Shown piece after piece: positions 46,110 through 56,799 of a stretch of DNA of 64,000 bases. The translations under genes were made by a program, and so were the position numbers. Location of the stretch: NCBI GenBank assembly GCA_007922195.1, contig ML682059.1, positions 10,435,118-10,499,117 of the forward strand, given 5' to 3'. This DNA comes from Podocnemis expansa. Lineage: Eukaryota; Chordata; Testudines; Podocnemididae. How positions within the stretch are numbered: the stretch's first letter is position 1; each line of letters opens with the position of its first letter. The notes under the pieces are model-generated. The model was not told where the DNA came from, did no database searches, and saw nothing but the letters and a program-made list of their open reading frames with translations.

Positions 46110-46280
46110 NNNNNNNNNNNNNNNNNNNNNNNNNNNNNNNNNNNNNNNNNNNNNNNNNNNNNNNNNNNNNNNNNNNNNNNNNNNNNNNNNNNNNNNNNNN
46201 NNNNNNNNNGGTTTTGTTTTTTTTTTTTTTTTTTTTTTAAAAACTCTTTTTGGTGTGTTTGCCCCCCCCCCGTTGGCCTG

Positions 46281-46314
<34 letters not shown>

Positions 46315-46316
46315 CT
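46080..46316. other. Poly-T tracts and assembly gap (100 N at 46110-46209)
   Basis: A run of about 30 T ends in 100 N, followed by T-runs near 46215-46238 and 46281-46312 and a C-run near 46262. This is a sequencing or assembly problem zone. Open frames of repeated Phe or Lys here are artefacts. Confidence 0.93.
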
Positions 46317-46700
46317 TAACAGTGTCTGTGAGGCCAGCTCGGTGCTCTCTGAAGTCCTCCAATCATTCTGCAGTATATGAGGCACTGACAGCCCTGTGCC
46401 CCTTCAGTTCCCTCTTTTCACCATTCACAGTTGTGGAAGCAGTTTTATCCCTTGCAATAAAGGCCTTTTGTCTGTTCCGTTCAACCTTTCCTCTGCCCCA
46501 ACGGTCCACGCAATGTCCATAGTAGTAATGGCTGCTTACCTGCAGTGTCAAGAGCAAGGGATGTTCAGAGATGTCAGTATCAGGGGATGTCTTTCCTGAA
46601 CAACTGACTCATCAAAGGGAAGTCAGGAGCCCAAGTCCAACACAGCCTTAATGTGGTATGAGCCACTTGCCAAGATCTGCTCATAAACAAGGAAAAGTCT

Positions 46701-46935
46701 ATTCTTCTTCGAGCAGTGTCCCCGCACTGCTCCACTTTAGGTGTGTGGCCCAGCCCGCACCTCGCACCGGAGATGTTGATAGCAGAATCCCGGGGGGAAG
46801 GGGGTGCGCTGCTCTGATGACATCACTGCTGTCTTCTTGCCTTTGGAATGCACGCTCCCCCCTCCCACCCGTCAGTTCCTTCTCAGCTGCCCCAGCACTT
46901 AGGACTGTCTGAGAGGAGCTGTTTACCTCAGCCAC
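46701..46935 (+). repeat. DIRS copy D2 left inverted terminal repeat
   Basis: Reverse complement of 52385-52607, including the segments GCACCTCGCACCGGAGATGT and CAGTTCCTTCTC. The outer bases CTTCTTCGAGCAGTGTCCCC are repeated inverted in the complementary region near 52250. Confidence 0.88.
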
Positions 46936-47056
46936 TATAGTTAGTTATTAGTTTCCCATAGTTAGATAGTGTTAGTTTCTTAGCTAAATAATTGATAGGT
47001 CAGTACTTACCTGTAAAAAAAAAACACAAACAACCAGCAACCACAACTTATTCAAG

Positions 47057-49100
47057 ATGCCTAATGCCTCAGGGTTTAAACAATGTGTAAACTGTCATGA
47101 CCCTATGCCAACTTCAGATGGTCATGACCAATGTATAAAGTGCCTGGGAGAGAGACACCTGGCAAAATCCTACCCTTACTGTGCCTACTTGAAATCAAGG
47201 GCAAGGAGGGGCAGGAGCATGAAGCTTAAGCTTATGCTAATGGAGGGAGCGCTCCGCCCCGCAGGACGTCCTCAGCGAAAGCTGGCTCTCAGCCTTCATC
47301 CCCAGCCTCACTGGCTAGGAGCAAGCAGGGGCATAGCCGATCTCAATCTAAAGAGACCTTGGCTCCCCCCAAATGTCCTGGACGCAGCAAGAAAAAGCCA
47401 CCAGGGAGCCCCGCAGCGGAGCGGGTGTTAAAAGCCGCCTGTAAGCACACCGCTTTCAAACCGCTCTTCTCCGGCGCCTGGGCTAACTGATGACACCCCG
47501 GCACCAATCACAGCACCTGTGGCTCCGCCTCTGCCACCTGTCAACAGCACCACAGTTATGCCCAGAGCGGCCCCGATCCCGCCAGCAGCCTCAGTACTGA
47601 TGTTGGCATTAATGCTGTCGGTGCCCACACTGCTGGTGCTGAACAGCTCCATGCAGGGGCTGCCCCTCCATCCTCCAGCATGCGCTCAGATGCCGGCACC
47701 ATTCTATCAGCCACTGGCACCACAGGCTATGTTCCCCCTCCTGTTACCTGTCAGGATCCGACACAGGGAGCCGTGCCACATCAAAACCGGACAAGCAGGT
47801 CTTCGCCTCCACCGAGGAAGAGGTCTAGGAAGACGAAGCACTGTCTCAGACAAGATTTTTCTTCAGATTCATCTTCATACTTGTCCCCATTATATGGCAT
47901 GCAGTCCTCAGAAGAGGATGATCGGTCTCAGTCACCCTCTGATGCCCGCTCCCTTTCAAGCTCTGGGTCAGAGCTAGACAACAGAAACACCGGGCTTTCC
48001 TCCCAACAAACGGGTTGATAATCAATAATTTCAGTCATGCCAGTGGCAGAGCAATCCCTTATGGTATACCGTGGGCACCTTGGGTTAACTGGTCAGGTTA
48101 TGCACCAATGCAAATGCCCATGGCACCCGCTCAGAGTCAGAAGCCGCATCAGACACAGGCTACCACAGTTCCTATTAGTGGATTGGCGAACAATCTAGTG
48201 ACTCAGATGAAATCGCCTGGGTGTGCCAATGTGGACGAACCACAATCGAAAGGTGATGACGTCAGACAGTTTCAGGACCTTTTCAAGAGGACTGTGATGT
48301 CTTTAGACTTGCCAGAACAAGATGTTACAGCCTCTAAACACAGACTGTATAGAATCCTTCAGGCCAATACCTCATCCAGGGTATCACTGCCCATGGATGA
48401 CGGGATTATGGAGCTGGCCACTGCCATATGGGAGACCACAGCTTCCATACCGCCCACGAACAAGAAAATCGATGAGATATTTTATTATGCCCAACGATAA
48501 TGAATTCCTATTCTCACACCTGCAGACTAATTCATTGGTCATAGACGCAGCAAACCAGCGTCTGAAACAGAGTTATACTAGAACATCACCACCAGATAAG
48601 GAGGATAGGAAGATGGATATAATGGGCAAGAAGATATATACGTCTGCGACACTCCAACTGAGGATAGCAAATTATGCTGCTCTCTTAGCAGACTATAATC
48701 ACGATAATTATTCCAAGCTAGCAGAACTCACTCCTTTATTTCCCAATGGGAAAAAAAGAGTTATTTAATGTGGTTCTTGGCAAGGGTTTACTGATATCAA
48801 GAATAGCCCTCCAGGCAGCATTGGATGCGGCAGACACAGCAGCCCGTATCATTGGCTCCACAGTAGTGCTGCGTAGGTCCTCATGGCTCCACGCAGCGGC
48901 ACTTCCGAGACAGCTCCAGGCCCTCATCGAAGATCTCCCATTTGATAGACATAAATTGTTCGGAGAAAAGACAAATGAGATAATGCATTCGCTGAAAGAC
49001 TTGAGGGCTACTCTCCGAACACTAGGAATTCAACCACCTATGTATAGAGCTCAGAACAGCAGGTACCAATACAATAGGAGTAACAGATTCTCCTATTAGC
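47057..49100 (+). pseudogene. DIRS copy D2 gag-like frames (frameshifted)
   Basis: It begins MPNASGFKQCVNCHDPMPTS, then CIKCLGERHLAKSYPYC, a Cys/His cluster suggestive of nucleic-acid binding. After an Arg/Lys-rich stretch the frame changes near 47440-47680 into a Pro- and Ser-rich linker with SSDSSSYLSP and SSEEDDRSQS, to a stop at 48016. The next frame (48015-48500) holds VRQFQDLFKRTVMSLDLPEQ and a helical-looking segment. It continues in other frames to 49100 (EDLPFDRHKLFGEKT, TLRTLGI). The start at 47057 is chosen as the first Met before the Cys cluster. Confidence 0.68.
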
Positions 49101-49115
49101 AACTGCACAGATGGT

Positions 49116-50785
49116 TTGATTCCTTGCGCCCAAGGTCAAGGCAGCAAAATTATAGATGCAGGCAGGGCACCCAACCAGCATCTAATTTGCAACCCCAATC
49201 AACCAAACAGCACTTTTGAGGATCAGGTCGAGGGTTCACCTACCCAATGTATAACACCTTTTATTGATGGAACTGAAGCACCCACATGGTTCACTGATAA
49301 ACTAGCACCTTACATCCACAGATGGGCGGCCATTACATTGGACAAATGGGTGTTAGAGATCGTTGAGTCTGGCTATTTAATTCCATTCACAGCCACACCT
49401 ATTCCCAAACCCCCTTCCCCGTCCCTCTTCAGGGACCCCTCTCATGTACAACTTTTGAGGGAGGAAGTAAACACCCTCCTAACCATCGGAGCGATAGAGA
49501 AGGTCCCTGTACAATATAGGGGAAAGGGATTCTACTCCAGATATTTCTTAACACGGAAAAAGACAGAGGGCTGGAGACCAATCTTGGACCTTAGAGCCCT
49601 TAACAACTTTGTCCAGGTGCACAAATTTAAAATGGTAACGTTGTCTAATATTCTTCTATCCCTAGAGAGAGATGATTGGCTGGCATCCCTCAACCTCAAG
49701 GACACATATTTCCATGTCACAGTACATCCAGCTCACAGGAAATTCCTGCAATTCACATTCCTGCAACATCATTATCAGTTCAATGTGCTCCCCTTCGGCC
49801 TATGTACGACACCAAGAGTGTCTTCTCAGATTATGGCGGCACTGATAGCATATCTGAGAAGAAGGGGAATATCTATCTTTCCCTATCTGGATGATTTCCT
49901 ACTGAGGGCATACTCCTTCCCCGCAGCTCAGGAAGCAGTGAGAATGACAGAATCCCTGTTCCTTTCATTGGGTCTTACCCTCAATTACAACAAATCCCTC
50001 ATGATTCCAACGCAACAGATTCAGTTTATAGGGGCTCAAATATGTACTCGCTCTTGCAGAGCGTTCCTCACATCAGATCGGATCGTGGCTATATCCGATA
50101 TCATACAACAGATTCGATCTTCCCCATTGGTTTCGGCTCTCACGTGCATGCAACTTCTTGGACATATGGCAGCAGCAGCTTACCTGGTCCCCAACTCCAG
50201 ACTGCACATGAGGCACATGCAGTTGTGGTTCCTGAAGGAATTCAAACTGCGCAGACATGCAAAATATCGGAATCTATCAGTCCCGCAGCCAATAAAAGAC
50301 TCACTTACCTGGTGGACCTTGCCACGAAACTTGCTTCAGGGCGTACCGTTCACTCAGGAAGCAGCAGACATCCTCATCTCCACCGACGCCTCTCTCACGG
50401 GATGGGGCGCCCACCTTGGAGACCTGACAGTACAAGGAAGGTGGGCCCGTCAAGAGACCACCCTGCATATCAATATACTCGAGCTACGGGCAGTGAGGAA
50501 TGCCTGTCAACATTTCCTAACTATTATAAAGGGCAAGAGCATCAAAATTTAGACAGACAACGTGGCAACTATGTGTTACATCAATCGCTAGGGGGCGCTC
50601 GCTTACGCGCCCTGTGCCTGGAGGCATTGAAGTTATGGCAGTGGTGCCTGAAACATGACATTCGGTTTTCTGCTGTGTACCTACCGGGCATACTAAACAC
50701 GGTCACCGACAACCTAAGCAGAAACTTTGTGGATCCTCACGAATGGGAACTGAACAACACAGTTCTCACGAGTATATTCCGCTGA
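49116..50785 (+). pseudogene. DIRS copy D2 reverse transcriptase/RNase H, motif A altered
   Basis: An open frame of 478 codons (49116-50552) carries RT: WAAITLDKWVLEIVESGYLI, PSPSLFRDPSHVQ, GWRPILDLRALNNFV, motif A as SLNLKDTYFHV, LPFGLCTTPRV, and the YLDD box in FPYLDDFLL near 49877. RNase H follows with ISTDASLTGWGAHL and LHINILELRAVRNACQHF. In motif A the first catalytic Asp is Asn (codon AAC at 49692-49694); copy C keeps Asp. A TAG at 50550 falls just before the TDN motif, with a second stop near 50589. The frame then continues to FVDPHEWELNN and a stop near 50783. The enzyme is therefore disabled. Confidence 0.85.
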
Positions 50786-51198
50786 TGGGGATATCCGAGG
50801 GTAGATTTGTTTGCGACCCAGGACAACAAGAAATGTCTGCTGTTTTGTTCAAGGGCGGGTCGCGGATGCAGTTCACTGGGTGTGCATTCCTAACCAAATG
50901 GGATTATGGTCTCCTCTACACCTTTCCCCCAATTCCTTTGATACCCAGAACAATTCAAAAGGTGAAACAGGACAGAGCGGAACTCATATTGGTCACCCCA
51001 GCTTGGCCGAGACAGACCTGGTACTCGCTGCTCATACACATGTCCAAGGACTCACCTATTCCCCTGCTGCAAGTTCCCAACCTGCTTACTCAGAACAAAG
51101 GCAAGACACAACATACTCGCCTAAGCAGGATGCACCTTACAGCGTGGTTCCTCAATGGCTCAATGACACGGAGGGACAATGTTCTGATAGAGTGAAAC
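50786..51198 (+). pseudogene. DIRS copy D2 RNase H-distal conserved region
   Basis: A segment conserved among the DIRS copies. It contains FATQDNKKCLLFCSRAG, then FLTKWDYGLLYTFPPIPLIP and LILVTPAWPRQTWYSLLI, distributed over two frames. In DIRS elements this position often holds a Dam-like methyltransferase relative, but no methyltransferase motif is evident here. The function is left open. Confidence 0.55.
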
Positions 51199-52230
51199 GT
51201 GTTAATAAATAGTCGGAAGCCAGCGACGAGGGTTACTTACATGCAAAAATGGAAAAGATTTCTTACCTGGTGCCAAGGGAGATCAGTCTTTCCGCAGTCG
51301 GCTTCCATTCTGACTGTTGTGGAGTACCTTCTTGATCTGAAAGACAAAGGGTTGACGATGGCCACTCTGAGGGTTCATCTAGTGGCAATATCCACATTTC
51401 ACAAGGCAGTGGATAACTGTTCCCTCTTTTCACATTCTGTTGTTAAGCGTTTTATCGTAGGAGTGCAAAATACTTACCCGGAAGTCAAGCCTCCCATTCA
51501 TCCATGGGATCTATCTTTGGTCCTAAGGGTGCTCACCAGGCCACCATTTGAGCCCATGGCTACATGATCCCTCTTACACCTATCAATGAAGGTGACTTTC
51601 CTGGTGGTGGTGACATCAGCCAGACAAGTAAGTGAACTGGCGGCCCTAATGGCTTGTCCTCCCTTTACGGTCCTTATGAAGGATAAGGTTTCTCTCAGAC
51701 CCCATCCGAAGTTCCTGCCAAAGGTTTCTTCTGCCTTTCACATTAATCAAACGATTCACCTCCCAGTTTTTTGCCCGAGACCTCACACCAGCCCAGAGGA
51801 AGCAGCATTGCATACTTTGGATGTTAAATGGTCAGTCTCATTTTACATCGACAGGACTAAATCCTTCCGCAAAGTTCCTGGTCTCTTCATCTCAATAACA
51901 GAAAGATCTAAGGGCAATCCTATCTCTAATCAAACATTGTCCAAATGGATTTCTAGCTGTATCCGTCTCGCTTATCAGAAACATGGACACGAACCTCCAG
52001 GTATTATTAGGACCCACTCCACCAGAGTGGTCTCCAGCACGGCGGTGTTCCTCCGCAACGTTCCCATATTGGACATATGTAAGGCTGCCACTTGGCGTTG
52101 GCGGACGCTTTCGTGAAACATTATGCCATGGATAACCACGCCTTTATAGACACTGCTGTGGGTCTCGCAGTACTTTACACTGTAAGGAGGGACAACTCCG
52201 AAGGTCCCACCTTCAGCGAACAATACTGCT
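51199..52230 (+). pseudogene. DIRS copy D2 tyrosine recombinase (one stop, one frameshift)
   Basis: The frame opens LINSRKPATRVTYMQKWKRF and holds VHLVAISTFHKAVDNCSLFS and HPWDLSLVLRVL, then a stop at 51565-51567. It reopens as MKVTFLVVVTSARQVSELAA with the conserved Arg, HPKFLPKVSSAFHINQTIHL, and IRTHSTRVVSSTAVFLRN with His-x-x-Arg near 52010. Near 52100 the frame shifts before the FVKHYAMD segment that holds the putative catalytic Tyr. The enzyme class inserts circular element DNA. Two lesions make this copy inactive. Confidence 0.82.
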
Positions 52231-52237
52231 AAGCAAT

Positions 52238-52607
52238 CACCTAAAGTGGAGCAGCGGGAACACTGCTCAAAGAAGAAATGGAGGTTACTCGCCATGTGCA
52301 GTAGTCGTGCTTCTTCGAGATGCGTGTCACTGCACTGCTGCACTACCCACCTGCCTCCCCTCCGCTTCGGAGTATCATTCAAGGGGTATTCTGTGGTAGA
52401 GAAGGAACTGATGGATGGGAAGGGGGAGCGTGCATTCCAAACGGCGGGAAGACGACAATGATGTCATCAGAGCAGCGCCCCCCCGGGATTCTGCTATCAA
52501 CATCTCCGGTGCGAGGTGCGGGCAGGGCCACACACCTGAAGTGGAGCAGTGTGGGGACAAGCATCTCAAAGAAGCACGGCTACTGCACATGGTGAGTAAC
52601 CTCCATT
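52238..52607 (+). repeat. DIRS copy D2 complementary region and right inverted repeat
   Basis: 52238-52335 joins inverted copies of the left outer end (AAGTGGAGCAG..GAACACTGCTC) and the right outer end (GTCGTGCTTCTTCGAGATGC). 52385-52607 is the right inverted repeat. It ends GCACATGGTGAGTAACCTCC, a splice-donor-like terminus in the RECK sense direction. Confidence 0.83.
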
Positions 52608-53275
52608 TCTGTCTGCTGTCCTATGGATAGAGTTTATAGGAGCAGTTCTCAACTCCACACAGACCAAAGCCTTTCTTCCTGAGCTCATGTATCCAAGCTC
52701 ACAACTTCATGCTCAGGCCTCAAGCTTCTAGAACATGTGGCAGCTGGTACTTAGGTGGTTCAACAAGCATAGCTCCATCTCAGGTCTCTGTACTCATGGC
52801 TGGTGTCAACCCATGCCCTAAACTGCACAGTTTGGATGTCATGATCACAGTTCTCTCACATATCCTTACTTTGTTGTCAAGCCCTCATTCCATGTTGAAA
52901 GGGTTGCCCTTCAAATGTCTAGTCCCCTCAACAATGATAGTCTCTGATGCATCTGGTGTGGGGACCACACCTCAACAATCTCAGCACACAGGCGTGCTGG
53001 TCCCAAGCAATTAGTTTTCTCCATAGAAATATCAGGGAGCTCAAAGTAGTATATTTGGCCTGCCACGCATTCTTCCCGTACTTCTCAGGCAGAGTGGTGC
53101 AGATCCTAACAGACAACACCATCATGATGTTTTACATGAGTAAGTAGAGAGAGGCCTGTTCATCAGTCCTATGCCAAGAAGCCCTCTGCTTGTGGCACTT
53201 TTGTGTGAGGAATGATAGTCATATCATGTTCCCCCATCTCCCATGTGCCAGGTGTGTGCTAGCAGATCTCCTCAG

Positions 53276-53680
53276 TAATGTTCCCTCTAAGCTGCACAGC
53301 CCCCCTGCACAGGGAAGACTGCCGGCCGCGCAGGGCCAGCAGGCAGAGGCCCTGCTCAGAGCTACTGTGGGGCAGGGAGTTATTAAAACTCCCGCCCAGA
53401 GAAGCTCTAACGGAGCATGCCCAGAATGTCTGAGCATGCTCCATTAGTGCTTCTCTGGCCCCAGGAGCTGTGGCAGGGCCATGCAGGGTAGGATTGTGGC
53501 GAGGGGCTGGGCAGGCTGGGTGGGCTCCCAGGAGAGCGGGCCCACGGGGGGGGGGGGGGTTGGTGCCAGAATCGGGCCCACAGGGGCACCGCCAGGATCA
53601 GGCCCGCACAAGGGGTGGGGGGCCTGTGCAGCGAGCAACAGGAGTTGCTCAGCTGCCGGAGGCTCTTAGAGGGAACATTG
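53276..53680. mobile_element. hAT-like element with CTCCTCAG duplication
   Basis: The left end TAATGTTCCCTCTAAGCTGC and the right end GCTCTTAGAGGGAACATTG are inverted. The perfect 8-bp duplication CTCCTCAG lies at 53268-53275 and 53681-53688. The interior is GC-rich, with a G-run near 53546. It interrupts DIRS copy D1 and is the same family as 55065-55552. Confidence 0.9.
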
Positions 53681-53835
53681 CTCCTCAGCAGATATTTTTG
53701 GTGTCATCATGCATGATTCATACATCTAGATGTTGCTGCCATGATCTCTCAAAAGTGGAGAACTCCATAACCCGACCTGTTCACATCCAGGCAGAACAGC
53801 AAGTGCCACCAGGTCTGCTTACTCCACAGGCAGGG

Positions 53836-54221
53836 CCAGATTAAATCTCCTGTGGACTAAGGGCTGTTAGATATTGTGGGGCCCATGTATACAACACTTT
53901 TTCCTAATATAAACCAAAACGATTACAATTATGGCATCAAGGCTATTAATACTATTCTAAACTTGGCTTTTAATTACCATAAAGCCGTTCTATGGTTACT
54001 TTTCAGTCATGTATATTGGATTTATTTTTGCAAGGCAGGAAGATTGCACCAATATAGGGGCATCCATACAAAAATGCAGTAGAGACTGAGCCTCGGTTAT
54101 TAATCACACCCAGGTCTTAGTGAGCAAGTAAGAACGCATTAGATCATCTGCTTTCAGCGAGGAGCCACATCAGAACTTGACACCACACTTGAGAAACAGG
54201 GATTTAAAACATCATTGTCCT
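53836..54221. other. Unassigned intron segment, possible hAT-like remnant
   Basis: It begins CAGGGCCAGATTAAATCTCC, which looks like a hAT-type left end, but no matching right end or duplication was found. AT-rich beyond that. No gene. Confidence 0.35.
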
Positions 54222-55738
54222 TGTGACAGGCTGCTCCCCTGAACCAATCGAGTGTGCCACCATGACCTACCAATTCCCACTCCTGAACTCTGATTTGCCC
54301 CACTTTGCCAAGCAACCGCTCACTCCTGAGTCAGTCGACTCTGGCCTATGGTGCGCAATTGGTCCCAAGCAGTGGGTGTCTGCCTGCTGGCTATTCGAGG
54401 ATGGTCCCCCAGCAAGCACCCCCAACCCCAATTGCCATGCCAGGAGCCACTGTCTATAGAGATTGGGACCCACTCCCAGTCACCATACACTCAAGTCCAT
54501 CCTTTAACAAAGAAATGGATTGTGCCCAGCCCTCCCTCACTCACACCCTCTAAAAGGTCACACAGCTTTAGATGAAACAACTACAAGTTTATTGATCAGA
54601 TTATAATTCTAAGTGGGAATATGGCCAATCATGGTAGAATCACAATATAAATGAGTCAGGAGAGACCACAAGGAAATAAAAGGTAAAATATGCATACTAA
54701 CCTAATATCGCTCCATGAACTGACCTCATAGTCCAAAGAAGTTTATGCTCAAGGTGTTCAGCTGTTAGATGTTTACACAGCCGGTCTCTGCCTGAGGCTA
54801 GGCAGGGCCCGGATCTCGCTTGAAGTTGTTCCCAGATGGAGAGTCCCAGGCTAAAAGCCCCCAAAATCTTCCAGGTCTCTGTCTTTGTTTCCAAATCTCT
54901 CAGTCCCTCCCTTTCTGGGCAGAGGTGATCCTTTTGTCTCTTCCCAGCCACCTCAATTAGCATATCTTTTGTCTCAGGTAGTTGTTTGCTCACTGCTGCT
55001 GGGAGAGACTTCTGTCTGTCCCCCCCTCGTTGAGCCATGGAAAGTACGTTACACATCTGTTCACCAATGTTCCCTCTAAGGCCCTAAGGCAGCTGAGCAA
55101 CTTATGTTGCTCGCTGTGCAGGCACCCCCCCTTGCAGGCCTGATTCTGCCCCTGCTTTCCTGGTCACCCCCAAATATGCCCCACCCCCGCAGCTGGCCTG
55201 ACCCCATCTTCCCTCTGCCCCTTTTTATAGCCAGCTGCACCTGCCCTGTCCCCAGTCGCCCACTCCCTACTCCCTTACCCGGCTGCCAGAACAGCGTGGC
55301 CTGGCCCCGGCTGCTCCTCTGGTCGGAGGCGCTCTCACTGAACATGTGCAGAGGTTCTGCACATGCTCAATGAGAGCTTACTCTGAACGGGAGTTTTAAT
55401 AGCCCCCAGTTCAGAGCAGTTGTCTGCCAGCCAGAAGACTCTGTCCTTCGGCTGGACAGGGATTGCAGCTACCAGCTGTGCATGGTAGGCAGTGTTCCCT
55501 GTGCTGGACAGCGGCATGGGCTGCGCAGCCATGCAACTTAGAAGGAACGTTGCTGTTCACACACATCAAGTTGTAGGAAACGTTATAATCATAATAATCA
55601 TGTAGAACAGGTTATGAGCATCCATAAAGAAACATTGCATAGTGTACCTGGCAACAAATCATACAATTCTAGTGTGTAAGTGAACAAGAAAATCATGTAG
55701 ATCATAACCCAGGGTGCACAGATGTGCACAGCATGACA
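54222..55738 (-). mobile_element. LTR, reverse-oriented relative of 13783-20577, with hAT-like insert
   Basis: On the minus strand it starts TGTCATGCTGTGCACATCTG and ends GCAGCCTGTCACA, the same ends as the 13783 copy. Flanks GTCCT (54217-54221) and ATCCT (55739-55743) match at 4/5. It aligns with both halves of the other copy (for example ATTATAATCTGATCA and GGTCTCTCCTGACT). The element at 55065-55552 is inserted in it. About 1.02 kb without the insert. Confidence 0.78.
55065..55552. mobile_element. hAT-like element with CTGTTCAC duplication
   Basis: The left end CAATGTTCCCTCTAAGG and the right end CTTAGAAGGAACGTTG are inverted. The perfect 8-bp duplication CTGTTCAC lies at 55057-55064 and 55553-55560. 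It belongs to the same family as 53276-53680, 1.4 kb away, and interrupts the LTR at 54222-55738. Confidence 0.9.
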
Positions 55739-56129
55739 ATCCTGTCCTACCCCTGACTGCTGCCTCCCTCCCATTCCCAAGAGCCTATCCTGTGGTCTGC
55801 ACTCCCTCCTCCCCCAGCACTGCCGCATTCACAGAGCAGGTCAGTGTCTCTGTGCCTTCCCCTCCCTCATCTGCTCCCCTCAGCTGCCCCCTCTGCAGGA
55901 ACCCCCATGCCTGCCCCCTGCTTGGTTCAAAAGGGGTCCCCCAGACTTTCTCCTGAACTATCCTTCCACCCCATTGATGTTGCATTGCTACTGCCCTGCA
56001 GAGGTGTTCTGTCCATGCTGCCAGTAGCAGAACTCTGTCCTGGCTTCAGGCAGGCCCTGGCCAGCACATCCTGTGTGTGGCCAGTGAGCACTTGTGATAG
56101 CTGCACAACTCAGAGCAGTAAGATACTCA
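55739..56129. other. Unassigned C-rich intron segment
   Basis: Pyrimidine-rich sequence between the LTR and the readable part of DIRS copy E. The open frames here have no recognisable domain. Confidence 0.4.
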
Positions 56130-56430
56130 TGCCACTACTTCCTTTCCACAATATCGGGCAAGAAAATACAGATCCATTCAGACAACATTGCCTGCATGCA
56201 CTATATCAGCCAATGGGGGGAATGCATTCCCAACCACTATGCATTGAGGCAATGAAACTCTGGGACTGGTGCGTAAGTCACAATGTCCACATATCAGTGA
56301 TATATCTTCCAGGCACACAGAATGCCATAGCAGATGGTCTGAGCAGAGCCTTCACAGATGCCCGCGAGTGGCAGTTATGCAAAGACATTCTTCAAAACAT
56401 TTTTCAGCGTTGGGAACTCCCAGCATAGAT
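56130..56430 (+). pseudogene. DIRS copy E RNase H C-terminal part
   Basis: The frame reads MHSQPLCIEAMKLWDWCVSH, VIYLPGTQNAIADGLSRAFT and WQLCKDILQNIFQRW, the RNase H-distal motif of the DIRS enzymes. The N-terminal catalytic part is absent, so it is a fragment. Confidence 0.72.
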
Positions 56431-56799
56431 CTGTTCTCATGGGACAAGAACAAACAATGTAATGGATTCTGTTCCTGAGCAGGAGTAGAGTGAGCCTCTC
56501 AAGGTGATGCGTTCTTCCTAGACTGGAGCAAATCACTCCTATACGCTTTTCCCCCGATACCCTTGATTCCCAAGGTCCTTTGGAAAATCCATCAGGACAG
56601 GGCGAGGGTCATAATGATAGCCCCCGCCTGGGCCTGCCAACCGTGGTATACTTACCTCACCCGAATGTTCACGAAACCACCAATCACCCTCCCCAGCACT
56701 CTTACCTTTCTATCACAGATGGATGGCAGGACATTACACAATCGCATCCAGAGGCTCCATCTGACAGGATGGTACCTGGATGGATTGATCCCCTAGAGG

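Larger units (their letters stand above)
46701..52607 (+). mobile_element. DIRS-type retrotransposon, copy D2 (most complete)
   Basis: A 5.9-kb element with left inverted repeat (46701-46935), gag-like frames, RT/RNase H, tyrosine recombinase, internal complementary region (52238-52335) and right inverted repeat (about 52335-52607). Inverted-repeat identity is high over long blocks (GGTGTGTGGCCC, GCACCTCGCACCGGAGATGT, GATAGCAGAATCCCGG and their complements). Reading frames hold few stops, so it is among the youngest DIRS copies here. It lies in older copy D1. Confidence 0.9.
46317..53835 (+). mobile_element. Older DIRS copy D1, split by DIRS copy D2
   Basis: The left part (46317-46700) holds decayed RT, with a segment parallel to PFGL..PRVFSQIMAALIAYL near 46450-46545. 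The right part resumes at 52622 with IEFIGAVLNS-like RT sequence and RNase H remnants (TMIVSDASGVGT at 52930 and QILTDNTIMMFYMSK at 53100). After a hAT-like element it continues at 53689-53835 with a DLF..RQN.K-like segment. Copy D2 separates the two RT halves. Strongly mutated. Confidence 0.68.

Noticed and set aside
46017..46385. Open frames of poly-Phe or poly-Lys
   Set aside because: They result from poly-T tracts and the 100-N gap.
47519..47977. 152-codon alternative frame in DIRS copy D2
   Set aside because: It overlaps the gag-like linker; the frame with the Ser/acidic motif shared by other DIRS copies is 47680-48018, so this one is treated as a shadow.
53836..54221. Possible hAT-like element starting CAGGGCCAGATTAAATC
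   Set aside because: Only a left-end resemblance was found; no inverted right end or 8-bp duplication, so it is listed as unassigned sequence.
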